Positions 43,922 to 53,302 of a stretch of DNA of 64,000 bases are shown piece by piece (position 1 is the first letter of the stretch; every line of letters starts with the position of its first letter). The notes under the pieces were generated by a model. The model had not been told where the DNA came from and made no database searches. It was given only the letters and a program-made list of their open reading frames with translations. The stretch covers positions 3,785,001 through 3,849,000 of the forward strand of contig NZ_CP005083.1 of the NCBI RefSeq assembly GCF_001563265.1, in the 5' to 3' direction. Origin of the DNA: Sphingobium sp. TKS (lineage in GTDB: Bacteria > Pseudomonadota > Alphaproteobacteria > Sphingomonadales > Sphingomonadaceae). The translations under genes were made by a program, and so were the position numbers.

Positions 43922-43938
43922 GAAAAGGGGGAGGGGGT
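43922..43938 (+). promoter_or_regulatory. Polypurine leader tract (copy 8)
   Basis: GAAAAGGGGGAGGGGGT, 57 bases before the DUF736 start. It is followed by a TATAAG-type AT-rich segment. Confidence 0.4.
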
Positions 43939-43995
43939 ATAAGTATAGGTGCGGATGGGGATTGGCCCCGGAAGCATTTTTCAGGAGTATAGGTC

Positions 43996-44475
43996 ATGAA
44001 TATCGGTGAGTTCAATTTGAAGAAGGGCCGCCTGATTGGTTCGATTGCTACCCGTGCAATCGACCTGCCCAAGCTGGCCTTGCGTCCCGTCGAGAGCGAC
44101 AACGAACTGGCCCCGGCTTATGAGATCGTCGCGCCCAATGTCGGGGGCCGCGTGGTGCAGATCGGCGCGCTTTGGGAAGCCACGGCCAAGCGGACCGGCG
44201 AAGTGTTCCTGCAAGGGAATATCGACGATCCGTCCATGTCCGAACCGCTCCCCATCGCGCTTTTCGGCACGGTCGAGGAAGGCTATCGCGTGGCATGGCG
44301 CAGGCAGGACCAGCGCGACGATTTCGGCCCTGCCGTCCGCTCCCCGCGCGACAATGCACCGTCCGGTTCCGGGCGCGGCGATGACTACGGGTTCGGGGAC
44401 AGCACCGCCGATGCAAACGGCGGATTGTCGAGCCAAGGCGCCGCCGCCGATCTGGACGATGAAGTCGCGTTCTAG
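43996..44475 (+). CDS. DUF736 protein (SSB-like tail)
   Basis: 159 residues. The opening MNIGEFNLKKGRLIGSIATR is the DUF736 hallmark. A beta-rich body follows, then a disordered Gly/Ser/Asp linker and the acidic end LDDEVAF, reminiscent of the protein-binding tip of single-strand binding proteins. DUF736 genes are common on plasmids and ICEs. AGGAGTATAGGTC precedes ATG 43996. Confidence 0.85.
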   Translation: MNIGEFNLKKGRLIGSIATRAIDLPKLALRPVESDNELAPAYEIVAPNVGGRVVQIGALWEATAKRTGEVFLQGNIDDPSMSEPLPIALFGTVEEGYRVAWRRQDQRDDFGPAVRSPRDNAPSGSGRGDDYGFGDSTADANGGLSSQGAAADLDDEVAF

Positions 44476-44556
44476 GCGCTGAACCAAGACGGGCCGGGGG
44501 AGTGGTGGAACACTTTCCCGGACCCTGACCGATCATCGAGCATCAGGAGCCATACC

Positions 44557-45582
44557 ATGAGCAAGCAATCAGCTAAGGTAGCCGTTAGCACATTCGCCGA
44601 CCTGCCGGAACTCTACGCCGAAGCCATCGCGACGAACCCGTTGGAAGCATCCTTTGGCGATCCGTTGCCGCTGTCGATCATCGAACCGGGCGACGAGCCG
44701 GGGGAATATGAGATGCCCGAACCCTTCGCGGCGCAGAAGGTTTGCGGCGAACTCATGACTTCGCTGCATGGCCTGCTGCACGACACGCGGCTTGACCCGC
44801 TCGCCCCGCAAATCGCTTGGGGTATCGTCAACAGCTTCCATTTCGTTGCGGGAACGCTGGAGCGTCAGGAGGATCGGCTTGCCGACAAGATCCGCGACAT
44901 GACCCGGCGCATGGAACCGGGGGAGGTGTTCAACAAAGACCTTGAGGATACCCAGTTGCTTTGCCAGTCGCTCACCGAACAGCGCGCCGCTATCGAGGCG
45001 ATGCGGGATTATGCCGCCGCGCTGTATCGCGCTTGCTGGCGCAAGGCATGGGCACCGACCAAGGGCAGCAAGGCTTCATCCGTCACCACCGCAAGCTATG
45101 TGAACGCGTTGGATTTCTTGCAGGAGCGCGCCCTTGCCAAGCGCGAGAAGCACCAGCCGCAAGGCCCTGTCGTCATCCTGTCCGGCCCCGCCATGTGGGA
45201 GGAATGGGAGCCGCTTTGGGCCAAGCTGGACGAGATCAAGGCGCGCGTGCCGCATATGACGCTTGTCACCACCGGGCAGCGCAAGGGCGTTGACGCCATC
45301 GCGGCGGCATGGGCGGCAAGGCAGGGCGTGCCCGTCGTCGCGTTCGGCCTCTACGGGGGAGGGAAGAAGCCCGCCTTCACCCGCAACAAGAAGCTGGCCG
45401 AGCTTGGCGCGGTGGAAGCCGTCCTTTGCGAGGGATCGGGCATTCAGGCCAATCTCTACCAGACCTTGCGCAAACAGGGCGTTCCCATTCACGCCTTCCG
45501 CAAGCCCAAGGATGCCCCTGCATCCCGCAAGCCGCAGGACGGCGAAGGCGATACATTCAGGCGCGCACGGCGCAGCGCCTGA
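44557..45582 (+). CDS. DUF2493 protein (SLOG/YspA-like)
   Basis: 341 residues. The first 170 are helical. The C-terminal half contains the DUF2493 nucleotide-binding core: VTTGQRKGVDAIAAAWAARQ, VPVVAFGLYG, NKKLAELGAVEAVLCEGSGI. It often sits beside DUF736 in these elements. Role unknown. AGGAGCC precedes ATG 44557. Confidence 0.85.
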   Translation: MSKQSAKVAVSTFADLPELYAEAIATNPLEASFGDPLPLSIIEPGDEPGEYEMPEPFAAQKVCGELMTSLHGLLHDTRLDPLAPQIAWGIVNSFHFVAGTLERQEDRLADKIRDMTRRMEPGEVFNKDLEDTQLLCQSLTEQRAAIEAMRDYAAALYRACWRKAWAPTKGSKASSVTTASYVNALDFLQERALAKREKHQPQGPVVILSGPAMWEEWEPLWAKLDEIKARVPHMTLVTTGQRKGVDAIAAAWAARQGVPVVAFGLYGGGKKPAFTRNKKLAELGAVEAVLCEGSGIQANLYQTLRKQGVPIHAFRKPKDAPASRKPQDGEGDTFRRARRSA

Positions 45583-45591
45583 CAGCAGACA

Positions 45592-45619
45592 GCGCGGCGC
45601 TTCCCCCAAAGCGCCGCGC
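45592..45619 (+). terminator. Hairpin terminator candidate
   Basis: GCGCGGCGCTT-ccccca-AAGCGCCGCGC is a perfect 11-bp stem 9 bases after the DUF2493 stop codon. Confidence 0.6.
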
Positions 45620-45690
45620 CGCTGACAGGACAACAGACCGGCCAAGGCTGGCGCGCATCCTTGCGCGCTGGCCTTTTGTCGTGCCGCCGG

Positions 45691-45720
45691 CCGCCGCCGC
45701 GCCTGACGGCGCGGCGGCGG
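45691..45720 (-). terminator. Hairpin terminator candidate for the convergent gene
   Basis: CCGCCGCCGCGCC-tgac-GGCGCGGCGGCGG, a perfect 13-bp stem, 26 bases beyond the stop of the minus-strand gene at 45747. Confidence 0.55.
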
Positions 45721-45746
45721 GGAAGAAAAGGGAAGGGCCGACAGCT

Positions 45747-46070
45747 TCATGCCCCCGCCAAGGGCGTGGACGTGGCACCATCATTCCCCCTTGCGGGCGC
45801 CGGCGCGGCTGGCGCTTTCCCCGAACGGGAGACCTCGGGCGCGACCGACGCCCCCTTGAGCGCCGCCAGCGCACCCGCGCCGCCCAGCCGCAGCACATGG
45901 CCCAGCACGTCCCGGAACTCGCGTTCCGTCAGTTGCTCGATCGGCAGCGCTGTCACGATTGCCGCATAGCGATCGCGCAGCTTCTGGCGCGTGGCGGCAA
46001 TCTCGCCCGCAATGCGTTTCTCGCGCGCTTCCAGATCAGCGAGCTTATCGCGTTCAGACATTTTCGGCAT
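45747..46070 (-). CDS. Coiled-coil hypothetical protein
   Basis: 107 residues. [20 protein letters not shown] then [20 protein letters not shown] is a charged coiled coil; the C-terminus is Ala/Pro-rich. This resembles small mobilisation accessory proteins, but no family was identified. It is transcribed away from the oriT-like region and could be regulated from it. Confidence 0.55.
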   Translation of the reverse strand: MPKMSERDKLADLEAREKRIAGEIAATRQKLRDRYAAIVTALPIEQLTEREFRDVLGHVLRLGGAGALAALKGASVAPEVSRSGKAPAAPAPARGNDGATSTPLAGA

Positions 46071-46323
46071 GACCAGTTTCCTTGTTCAGGCTGGCCCGCT
46101 CGTCACGCGATCCTTGTCGCACAGGCGCATCCGCGCCACAAGCGACCCCGCCGCATAGCGCGGCCTATCTCCCCTGATCGACCACCACCGCCATGGGTGC
46201 GCCCGGCAGCGGTAGGGATGACGCAGCGACGCTGTCGCTGCGGGCAAGCGACGCACGCGCTGCGCGGTTTGTAATGCACCGTACGCACGGGTGCTGTGGC
46301 CTGAAACTGCCCTATAATCAATG

Positions 46324-46447
46324 GTTTCCGTTGGCAGACGCGTCAGCCAGATTTCACGTTATTTGGCTGACGCGTCTGCCGCCTCAGTACTATTGCCCGA
46401 AAAAGCCCCGCAATTCCGTCGTTTCCGGCTGGCAGACACGTCCGCCA
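46324..46447 (+). other. oriT: Repeat region, probable oriT of the MOBF system
   Basis: GGCAGACGCGTCAGCCA (46333-46349) and its perfect inverse (46364-46380) form a 17-bp stem with a 14-base loop. A third copy, two mismatches away, lies at 46431-46447. Copies one and three are both preceded by GTTTCCG. It lies in the intergenic gap upstream of the ribbon-helix-helix, coupling-protein and relaxase genes, the usual oriT position. A TTGTCT and a TATAG further right (about 46473-46486) vaguely recall the R388 nic site. Confidence 0.5.
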
Positions 46448-46535
46448 CGCTGATTTTATTGTGATCGTCGCTTGTCTGCGCTATAGTTGCTGTGCGTCGT
46501 GACCTCCTTGTCGAAGCTCCAGTCGGAGCATCACC

Positions 46536-46835
46536 TTGGCAAGGGTCACAATCCGGATCGACGATGCCCTTTACGAGCGGCTGCAGCGCCGTGCCCGTAA
46601 AGTCGGCGTCAGCGTCGCCGAACTCCTCCGCCCCGCGATCGACCAGACCGCCGATCCCCGCGGCGGCTACGTCTACACGACGCAGGACGAAATCCTCTCC
46701 TGCGTCCTGCAGACGCTCTCTATCCTCGCGGCATCGGTGCGACGCCGGTCGCCCGAGACGCTCGAACAGGGCATGGCCGACGCCAGGGCGCTGCTCCTCG
46801 AAAAGGGGCTGCTCTCACCGGACGAACAGCCATGA
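46536..46835 (+). CDS. Ribbon-helix-helix relaxosome accessory protein
   Basis: 99 residues from TTG 46536, behind CGGAGC. MARVTIRIDDALYERLQRRA then RKVGVSVAELLRPAID is a classic CopG/Arc ribbon-helix-helix. In MOBF systems (TrwA, TraY) such a protein binds oriT, helps the relaxase and represses the operon. It precedes the coupling protein and should bind the adjacent repeats. Confidence 0.75.
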   Translation: MARVTIRIDDALYERLQRRARKVGVSVAELLRPAIDQTADPRGGYVYTTQDEILSCVLQTLSILAASVRRRSPETLEQGMADARALLLEKGLLSPDEQP

Positions 46836-47007
46836 CCCGGCGCGCGGATCCCCACCTCACGGACACATGCCCGGCCTCGCGTTCCCCCTCGGCGGGCTTC
46901 CCGTCCGGCCGCGCGATTGCCTGCGATTATTCCCTGCCGGTCAGGGCCATCCCAAATCGGGGGGCATGCCGTAGCGCACCGCCAGCCGTTCGGGGGAGGG
47001 GCCGGCC

Positions 47008-49158
47008 ATGAGCATCTTCCGCAACGACACGTTGGGGAGCTGGACGCGGGGCGGGCAGGCGATCGTCCACAATGTCCGCATGACCACCCAGGTCTTTTTC
47101 CAGACCGTGCTGGCCGGGCTGATCCTCTGGTTGATGGGGACCGGCTGGTATGCGTTCGAAAAGTCGACCGACTATCAGCGCTTCGTCCTCGCCAAGCTGG
47201 TGGAGGCGACCATCAAGGCGGATGCGGCGCCGGGGACCAATGACCCGGTGCTGTTCCGCACCCCCGACGGGCGCCAATACTGGACCTCGGCCGACACCCT
47301 CGCCGACTCCGGTGTCGCGAAGCAGGCGCTCCACAAGCTCGAAAAGGACCTCATCCACGGGGCGGCCATTGCCGGTGTGGTCGCCCTCTTCGGACTGGTC
47401 AGTGCCTGGTTCTATTTTACCCGAACCGGGAAGGGGCTCGGCTCCAACGAATATCTGCGCGGCGCCCGCTTCGGGACGGCCTCGGAAGTGCGGCGCGCGC
47501 TCCGAGGGCAGAAGAAGGGGGCGCTCACAATCGGCGGCGTCGCCGTGCCGGAAGCCTTCGAGCCCGAACATATCCTGCTGGTCGGCGCGCCCGGCACGGG
47601 CAAGACCAACCTCATCACCACCATGCTCGAAGGCATCCGCAAGCAGGGTAAGCGGGCGATCGTCTATGACACGGCCGGGAGCTTCGTCGAGAAATTCTAT
47701 CGCCCCGGCAGGGACATCCTGCTCAACCCGCTCGACAAGCGCACCGACATCTGGAGTCCCTGGGTCGATGTTCCGCGGGAGTATCATTACGACCAGATCG
47801 CGGAATCCACGATCCCCGACAAACATGGCGATCCGTTCTGGAGCAAGGCCGCGCGCGGCACGCTGGTCGCGGTCCTGCGCAAGCTCGCGCGGCAGAAGCA
47901 CACGCTCATCTCGGTCCTGCTTGATCGGGTGCTGCGTTCCCCGCTCGCCGATCTTGCCGCCTATGTGAAGGGCACCGATGCCGCCGCTTTCATCTCCGCC
48001 GAGGGGGAGCGCACCTCGGCCGGCGTCCAGGCCGAGCTTGCCTCGGTCATGCGCAGCTTCGCCTATCTCGACGATACCGAGGACGGCTTCTCGATCCGGC
48101 GTTGGGTCGAGGACGAGAAGGACGACAGCTGGCTGTTCGTCACCGTCAAGGCCGACCAGCTTCCTTCGCTGCGCCCCCTGATCACGGTCTGGCTCGACAT
48201 CGCGATCAGCGCGATCATGAGCCTCACGCCCGACCGCGACCGGCGGCTCTATTGCGTCATTGACGAATTGCCGACGCTCCAGAAGCTCCCCAGCCTATCC
48301 GACTTCCTCGCCCGTGCGCGCAAATATGGCGGCTGCGGCATATTGGGGTTCCAGTCCTATCCCCAGCTGACCGCGACCTACGGCAAGGAGGATGCGGCGG
48401 CCATCACCGGCTACTGCTCGACCTGGGTCGCGCTCCGGGCGAACGATAGCGACACCTCGGAACTTATCTCCAAAAACCTTGGCCGGGTCGAGCAGGTCGA
48501 AGCCAACGAGGGGATGAGCTACGGCGTCAATGACATGCGCGACGGGGTGAACCTCAGTCGCATGCAGGTGACCCGCCCGCTGGTTCTGGACACCGAGGTC
48601 ACCCATCTGCCGAACCTTTCGGGTTTCCTCCGTTTCGGGCGCAATCTCCCCGTCGTCCGTTTCACCGATCGCTTCAATCCGCTGCCTTCGATCGCGGCCG
48701 CGTTCGTTGAACGCACCGAGCCCCCCAAAAGGCTGCCGCTCGGCAAGGCCATCATCTCCCAGGCGTGGGCAGAGCGCCGCGCGCGCCAGGCGCGGGAGGA
48801 GGCCGCGAGGCGAGGGCAGGGTCCGGGACATCCGGACACGCCGCCGTCTCCCGGAACGGGGCAAGGCGATCTTTTTACCGGCGAGGCCAATCCCCCGCCG
48901 GCGCGGGAGCCGACCCAGGAGCCGCCCAGCCTGCCGGATCCCCAGGACGCCGTGCCGCAGGATGAGGTGTTCGGACCCACCGACCACAGCGATTCCGGCA
49001 TGACGGACGAGGGAGCGCCGATCGACGATCATCCCGACGAGGAGAACAGGGTTGCCACCCCCATCCCCTTGTTGGGGGCGACGCGCGGCACGATCCGTGT
49101 GCGGCTCGACAGCCATGGCCGTTCCGAAGGCCCGCGTGAGAAGGCGAAGCCGGCATGA
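47008..49158 (+). CDS. traD: Type IV coupling protein TraD/VirD4
   Basis: 716 residues. Two membrane segments near residues 28-50 and 117-137 flank a short periplasmic stretch. The cytoplasmic ATPase has Walker A GAPGTGKT at 193-200 and a Walker B-type YCVIDELP. TrwB/TraD-type hallmark sequences follow (FLARARKYGGCGILGFQSYP). A disordered, Pro-rich tail of about 150 residues resembles the relaxosome-binding tail of F TraD. It hands DNA to the mating pore. The relaxase gene overlaps its stop by 4 bases. Confidence 0.93.
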   Translation: MSIFRNDTLGSWTRGGQAIVHNVRMTTQVFFQTVLAGLILWLMGTGWYAFEKSTDYQRFVLAKLVEATIKADAAPGTNDPVLFRTPDGRQYWTSADTLADSGVAKQALHKLEKDLIHGAAIAGVVALFGLVSAWFYFTRTGKGLGSNEYLRGARFGTASEVRRALRGQKKGALTIGGVAVPEAFEPEHILLVGAPGTGKTNLITTMLEGIRKQGKRAIVYDTAGSFVEKFYRPGRDILLNPLDKRTDIWSPWVDVPREYHYDQIAESTIPDKHGDPFWSKAARGTLVAVLRKLARQKHTLISVLLDRVLRSPLADLAAYVKGTDAAAFISAEGERTSAGVQAELASVMRSFAYLDDTEDGFSIRRWVEDEKDDSWLFVTVKADQLPSLRPLITVWLDIAISAIMSLTPDRDRRLYCVIDELPTLQKLPSLSDFLARARKYGGCGILGFQSYPQLTATYGKEDAAAITGYCSTWVALRANDSDTSELISKNLGRVEQVEANEGMSYGVNDMRDGVNLSRMQVTRPLVLDTEVTHLPNLSGFLRFGRNLPVVRFTDRFNPLPSIAAAFVERTEPPKRLPLGKAIISQAWAERRARQAREEAARRGQGPGHPDTPPSPGTGQGDLFTGEANPPPAREPTQEPPSLPDPQDAVPQDEVFGPTDHSDSGMTDEGAPIDDHPDEENRVATPIPLLGATRGTIRVRLDSHGRSEGPREKAKPA

Positions 49159-52148
49159 TCCATCCTCGCCGCCTCAAGGGGACACCCGCCAATATCGGCC
49201 GCTACTATACAATCGGCGACTATTATACCAAGGGCGGCAACGAACCCTCCGAATGGGGCGGCAAGCTCGCCGCCAGCCTCGGCCTGTCCGGGCCTGTCGA
49301 CCCCAAGCAGTTCGAGGAACTGCTCGCCGGCAAGGTCGGCGACCAGCAGCTCGGTCGCCGGCGCAAGGAAGGCATCCAGCATCATCCCGGCTGGGATTTC
49401 ACGATCAGCGCGCCCAAGTCGATCTCGATCCTGGCGCTGGTCACGGGCGACGAGCGCATCCTTGCCGCGCACGAGCGGGCGGTCGGGGTTGCGCTTGCCT
49501 ATGCCGAGGAACATGCCGAGCTGCGCCGCCGGGTGGACGGCGAGATCGTCCACGAGACGACGGGCCGGCTGCTGTTCGCGCGTTTCACCGAATATGCCAG
49601 CCGCGAGCACGACCCGCAGCTCCATACCCATGTCGTCATTCTCAACATGACCAACCATCTCAATGGCGACCGCATGTCGAGTCTCGAGACGCGCTCGATG
49701 TATGCCGAGCAGCTCGTCATGGGTCAGATCTATCGCAACGAGATTGCCCGCGACGTGCGCGCGCTGGGGCATGAGATCGTGTTCGATCCGCGTAAGGGGC
49801 TGTTCGAGGTCGAAGGCATGCCCGGCCAGCTTATCCGTGACTATTCGCAGCGCGCCGAGCAGATCAACGAGCATGCCGCGGAGCACGGGCTTGAGGGACA
49901 GGCCCAGCGCCGGATCTCCTTCTTCGCGACCCGAAAGGCCAAGGAGACGATCGGCCTCGATGACCTGCGCGAGCAATGGCGCGTGCGTGCTGAACCCTAT
50001 CGTGAAGATCTCGACAGGCTCCAGGCCGCGGCGCAGGAGCGGGGTGAACGAACCATCGAGACCGATCCGCGCGTTGCCCGCCGCGCCGCTCTGTTCGGCA
50101 TCCGCCAGAATGAAACGCGCGAGGCGGTCAACAATATAGGCCGTCTCTATCGCACCGCGCTCGCATCGCATGTCGGTGAGGTCCGCCTGGGCGACGTGCG
50201 GCCGCTCTACGATGCGCAGGAGAACAAGGGCAAGCTGCTGGTCACGGTGCGCCAGACCGGCGACCAGCCGCTTCCGCGCGGCCGGACATCGCGCCGGACC
50301 GCCAAACTCGAACTCGCACTGTCCGAGCATCTGTCTCTGGCCATGGGCGATGCGAAGCCGGTTGCCACCCGTGAACGGCTGGAAGAGGCTGCGACGGCCG
50401 CCAGGCTGAAGCCCGAACAGGCGGCCGCGCTGATCGCCATCGGCAGCGGCACAAACCGGGCGGTCGGCGTGCATGGTGTCGGCGGCGCAGGCAAATCCAC
50501 CCTGGTCGCCGCGTTGGTCGATGCGACCCGCGACGACTATACCACCGTGGCGCTCGCACCGACCTCTTCGGCGGCGGCGGAACTCGGGCACAAGGCGGGC
50601 ATCGAATCCCGCACGCTCGCCTCGCTGCTCGCGAGCGGCGGTTATGGCATTACCGACAGGCATATTCTCGCGCTCGACGAGGCGGGCCAGCTCGGCAACC
50701 GCCAGGCGCTGCGCGTGCTGGAGATCAGCCGCGCGACCGGCGCGCGTCTCATATTCCTCGGCGACAATAAGCAGACGGGCGCGATCGAGCAGGGCAAGGC
50801 CTATTGGCTGCTCCAGCAACTCGGGCTGCCGACTAGCCAGCTCAAGGAGTCGCGGCGCCACCTGACCGACGCGACGCAGGAGGCCGCGGACATGGCGCGC
50901 AAGGGCGACTATGCCGCGTCGCTCGCCGCGCTGGATCGCGTGACCACCGGCGACACCGCGGAGAACCTCGCCAAGGCGATGGTCGCCGATTGGACCCGGC
51001 TCAAACCGGAGACACGCGACGAAACCAATATCCTGGTCCTCGACAACGCGACCCGTCTGATCGTCAACAGCCATATCCGCGAAGTCCTGAAACGCGAGGG
51101 CACCGTCGCGGCCGAAGACCATCGGCTCGAAGTGCTGACCCCGTCCGGCCTGACCGACCAGGAAAAGCAGATGGCGCGCTTCTACAGCGCGGGCCAGGTG
51201 CTCAAGTTCACGCGCGACAATCCCGGGCTGGGGATCGCGCGCGACGCCGACTATCGCGTCGTCGGGGTCGGCCGGAACAATCATGGCCGCCAGGTCGTGC
51301 GCCTGGTTGACGAGCATGGCCGCCAGATCGAATGGCGTCCGGGCCTCGGCAAGGCGGCGCATGTCAATGTGTTCCTGCCTGAGAAGCGCGACCTTGCCCA
51401 GGGCGACCGCATCCAGTGGCGGCTGGTTAACAAGGAACTCGAGGTCAAGAATGCCGAACGCGGCACCGTTCTGGCGCTCGAGGGCAATATCGCGACGATC
51501 AGATGGGACCGCGGCGAGCGCGTCCAGCAGGTCGATCTCTCGGCCCACCGGACCTGGGATCATGGGTATTCGGAAACCGTCTATTCGTCGCAGTCCAAGA
51601 CCTATGACCGCGTCTATGCGCTAGCGCCTGTGGAATCCGGCCTCGTCAACGGTCAGAACTATTACACCGCCATCACTCGCGCCGCCTATGGCGTGAAGCT
51701 CTGGACCGAGAGCCAGCAACGTCTCGCGGAAAAGCTCGCCTCGCGATCGGGCGAGAAGACCTCGTCGCTCGAAGGGCTCGGCCGGATCAGGGCCGACAGC
51801 CACAAGATGCGGGGACTTCGCCACAAGGACCGGCACGACCGCTCCCGCGAGGAGAATGCCCGCGAGCGCGACGCCCGCAAGGCCGAGCGGGAGCAGCGCG
51901 AGCGGAAACGGCAGGGCCGCTCCGAACCCCGCCCGAACAGTCTTGCCGAGATACTCGCCGGCCGCGCGCAGGAGGCTGCTTCGCTGGTCGACCGCTTCCT
52001 GCGCGGCACGATCGAACGAGACCGTCAGCACGCACCGGCGGAGCCCGATCGCGGCGGCGCTCGCGAACCTGCCCAACAGTCAGAGGCTAGGCCAGATCCC
52101 CAACCGCAGCATGATCATGGCGGTCATGGTGGTGGACATGACCGATAG
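49155..52148 (+). CDS. traI: MOBF conjugative relaxase-helicase (TrwC/TraI-like)
   Basis: 997 residues. The relaxase domain has a Tyr pair (Tyr17/Tyr18 and Tyr23/Tyr24 nearby) near the N-terminus, the motif FTISAPKSISILALV, and metal histidines His152, His157 and His159 in EHDPQLHTHV. The helicase has Walker A GVGGAGKST at 441-449 and a RecD2-like layout. A charged, Arg-rich coiled tail ends it. Length matches TrwC rather than the longer F TraI. It is the second relaxase in the window, of a class unrelated to traA. Confidence 0.93.
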   Translation: MIHPRRLKGTPANIGRYYTIGDYYTKGGNEPSEWGGKLAASLGLSGPVDPKQFEELLAGKVGDQQLGRRRKEGIQHHPGWDFTISAPKSISILALVTGDERILAAHERAVGVALAYAEEHAELRRRVDGEIVHETTGRLLFARFTEYASREHDPQLHTHVVILNMTNHLNGDRMSSLETRSMYAEQLVMGQIYRNEIARDVRALGHEIVFDPRKGLFEVEGMPGQLIRDYSQRAEQINEHAAEHGLEGQAQRRISFFATRKAKETIGLDDLREQWRVRAEPYREDLDRLQAAAQERGERTIETDPRVARRAALFGIRQNETREAVNNIGRLYRTALASHVGEVRLGDVRPLYDAQENKGKLLVTVRQTGDQPLPRGRTSRRTAKLELALSEHLSLAMGDAKPVATRERLEEAATAARLKPEQAAALIAIGSGTNRAVGVHGVGGAGKSTLVAALVDATRDDYTTVALAPTSSAAAELGHKAGIESRTLASLLASGGYGITDRHILALDEAGQLGNRQALRVLEISRATGARLIFLGDNKQTGAIEQGKAYWLLQQLGLPTSQLKESRRHLTDATQEAADMARKGDYAASLAALDRVTTGDTAENLAKAMVADWTRLKPETRDETNILVLDNATRLIVNSHIREVLKREGTVAAEDHRLEVLTPSGLTDQEKQMARFYSAGQVLKFTRDNPGLGIARDADYRVVGVGRNNHGRQVVRLVDEHGRQIEWRPGLGKAAHVNVFLPEKRDLAQGDRIQWRLVNKELEVKNAERGTVLALEGNIATIRWDRGERVQQVDLSAHRTWDHGYSETVYSSQSKTYDRVYALAPVESGLVNGQNYYTAITRAAYGVKLWTESQQRLAEKLASRSGEKTSSLEGLGRIRADSHKMRGLRHKDRHDRSREENARERDARKAEREQRERKRQGRSEPRPNSLAEILAGRAQEAASLVDRFLRGTIERDRQHAPAEPDRGGAREPAQQSEARPDPQPQHDHGGHGGGHDR

Positions 52149-52157
52149 GAGAGAATG

Positions 52158-52748
52158 ATGGAACAGCTGCTAATCGCGATATTCGGTGCCGCTCTGCTTA
52201 CCCTGATATACCGCAGCTATCGCATACCGATCACCCATCGCTGGCGACGGCGACAGGCGCGCACGATGTGCGAGCAGTTATGCGGACGCGATCGCGACCA
52301 GCCCGCCGCGCTGCATTATGCACGGCTTCGCGCGATGGACCCGCTGGCGTTCGAGGAATTGCTGCTGGAGGCCTTCGAGCGGCGCGGGCACCGCGTGATC
52401 CGCAATCGTCGCTATACCGGGGACGGCGGGGTCGATGGCGAAGTCATCATCGATGGCCAGCGCTGGCTGATCCAGGCGAAGCGCTATCGCGACGCCATCA
52501 AGCCCGAGCATGTGCGTGAGTTCGCTATGCTCTGCGCCACCCGGAAACGGCGCGGCATGTTTGTCCACACCGGCCGCACCGGCGGGATGAGCCGCACAGT
52601 CTGTTCCGGCGCGGACGGCATCGAGATCGTGTCGGGACAGCGATTGCTGGCGCTTCTAACTGGCGGGCCCTTCGAACCCGGCCGCTTCTCGCCGCGGGAT
52701 CGCGTCGGACGCACACCGTCCAGCTATCGTGATCGGACGCCGCTATGA
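52158..52748 (+). CDS. Mrr-like nuclease in the transfer operon
   Basis: About 196 residues. An N-terminal membrane segment (LLIAIFGAALLTLIYR) is followed by a restriction-endonuclease-like domain: MDPLAFEELLLEAFERRGHR, then TGDGGVDGEVIIDGQRWLIQ and AKRYRD, giving the D...QxK catalytic pattern of Mrr. ATG 52158 (AGGAG 7 bases upstream) or 52155 may start. It overlaps the transglycosylase by 4 bases. A membrane-tethered nuclease in a tra operon is unusual; it may process DNA during transfer or exclude competing DNA. Confidence 0.75.
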   Translation: MEQLLIAIFGAALLTLIYRSYRIPITHRWRRRQARTMCEQLCGRDRDQPAALHYARLRAMDPLAFEELLLEAFERRGHRVIRNRRYTGDGGVDGEVIIDGQRWLIQAKRYRDAIKPEHVREFAMLCATRKRRGMFVHTGRTGGMSRTVCSGADGIEIVSGQRLLALLTGGPFEPGRFSPRDRVGRTPSSYRDRTPL

Positions 52749-53302
52749 GCGGTCGTCGACGAGGCCCGAACCGCCAGTCGATGTTCGGCACGGTGCTCGC
52801 GGCGATTGCGTTCCTGCCCGCCGCGCTGACGCCCGCGCCTGCGCTGGCGAAACCGGGCGCGCCTGGCGAGGCGGCTGAGATCGCTCGCTGCATTCGCGTC
52901 GCCGCGCGCGGCTATGGCTGGCTCGAAAAGACGCTCTGGGGCCTGCGCGAGCAAGAGGCGGGCTGGATCGGCGCAGAGGTCGCCAATACCAACGGAACGC
53001 ACGATCTCGGGCCACTCCAGATCAACACATGGTGGGTGCCGCGCCTAGCTCGAGTAATCGATAGGCCCGAGCATCAGGTCCGACACTGGCTGCGCTACGA
53101 CGCCTGCTTCAACGCCGAAGCCGCACGCTGGATTTTCCTCTCCGGGCTGGAGGCGACTGGCAATTATTGGGCGGCGGTCGGCATCTACCACAGTCCCACT
53201 GCGTGGCGGCAGCGCAGTTATGCCTCCAAGGTCGCCACCCACATGCGCAAGTTATACGGCAGAGATGTGTTCGCGCCCCGTAGTTCGGAACGAAAGAGGT
53301 AG
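52745..53302 (+). CDS. Lytic transglycosylase
   Basis: 185 residues. A signal-peptide-like N-terminus (FGTVLAAIAFLPAALTPAPA, cleavage after ALA) is followed by an SLT fold: GLREQEAGW with the candidate catalytic Glu, and NGTHDLGPLQINTWW as the second motif. It would cut peptidoglycan locally for the mating pore, as VirB1/TrbN-type proteins do. It is the last gene of the transfer operon in this window. Confidence 0.85.
   Translation: MSGRRRGPNRQSMFGTVLAAIAFLPAALTPAPALAKPGAPGEAAEIARCIRVAARGYGWLEKTLWGLREQEAGWIGAEVANTNGTHDLGPLQINTWWVPRLARVIDRPEHQVRHWLRYDACFNAEAARWIFLSGLEATGNYWAAVGIYHSPTAWRQRSYASKVATHMRKLYGRDVFAPRSSERKR

Noticed and set aside
49029..51563. 844-codon minus-strand frame
   Set aside because: Antisense of the MOBF relaxase, which shows Tyr, three-His and Walker motifs.
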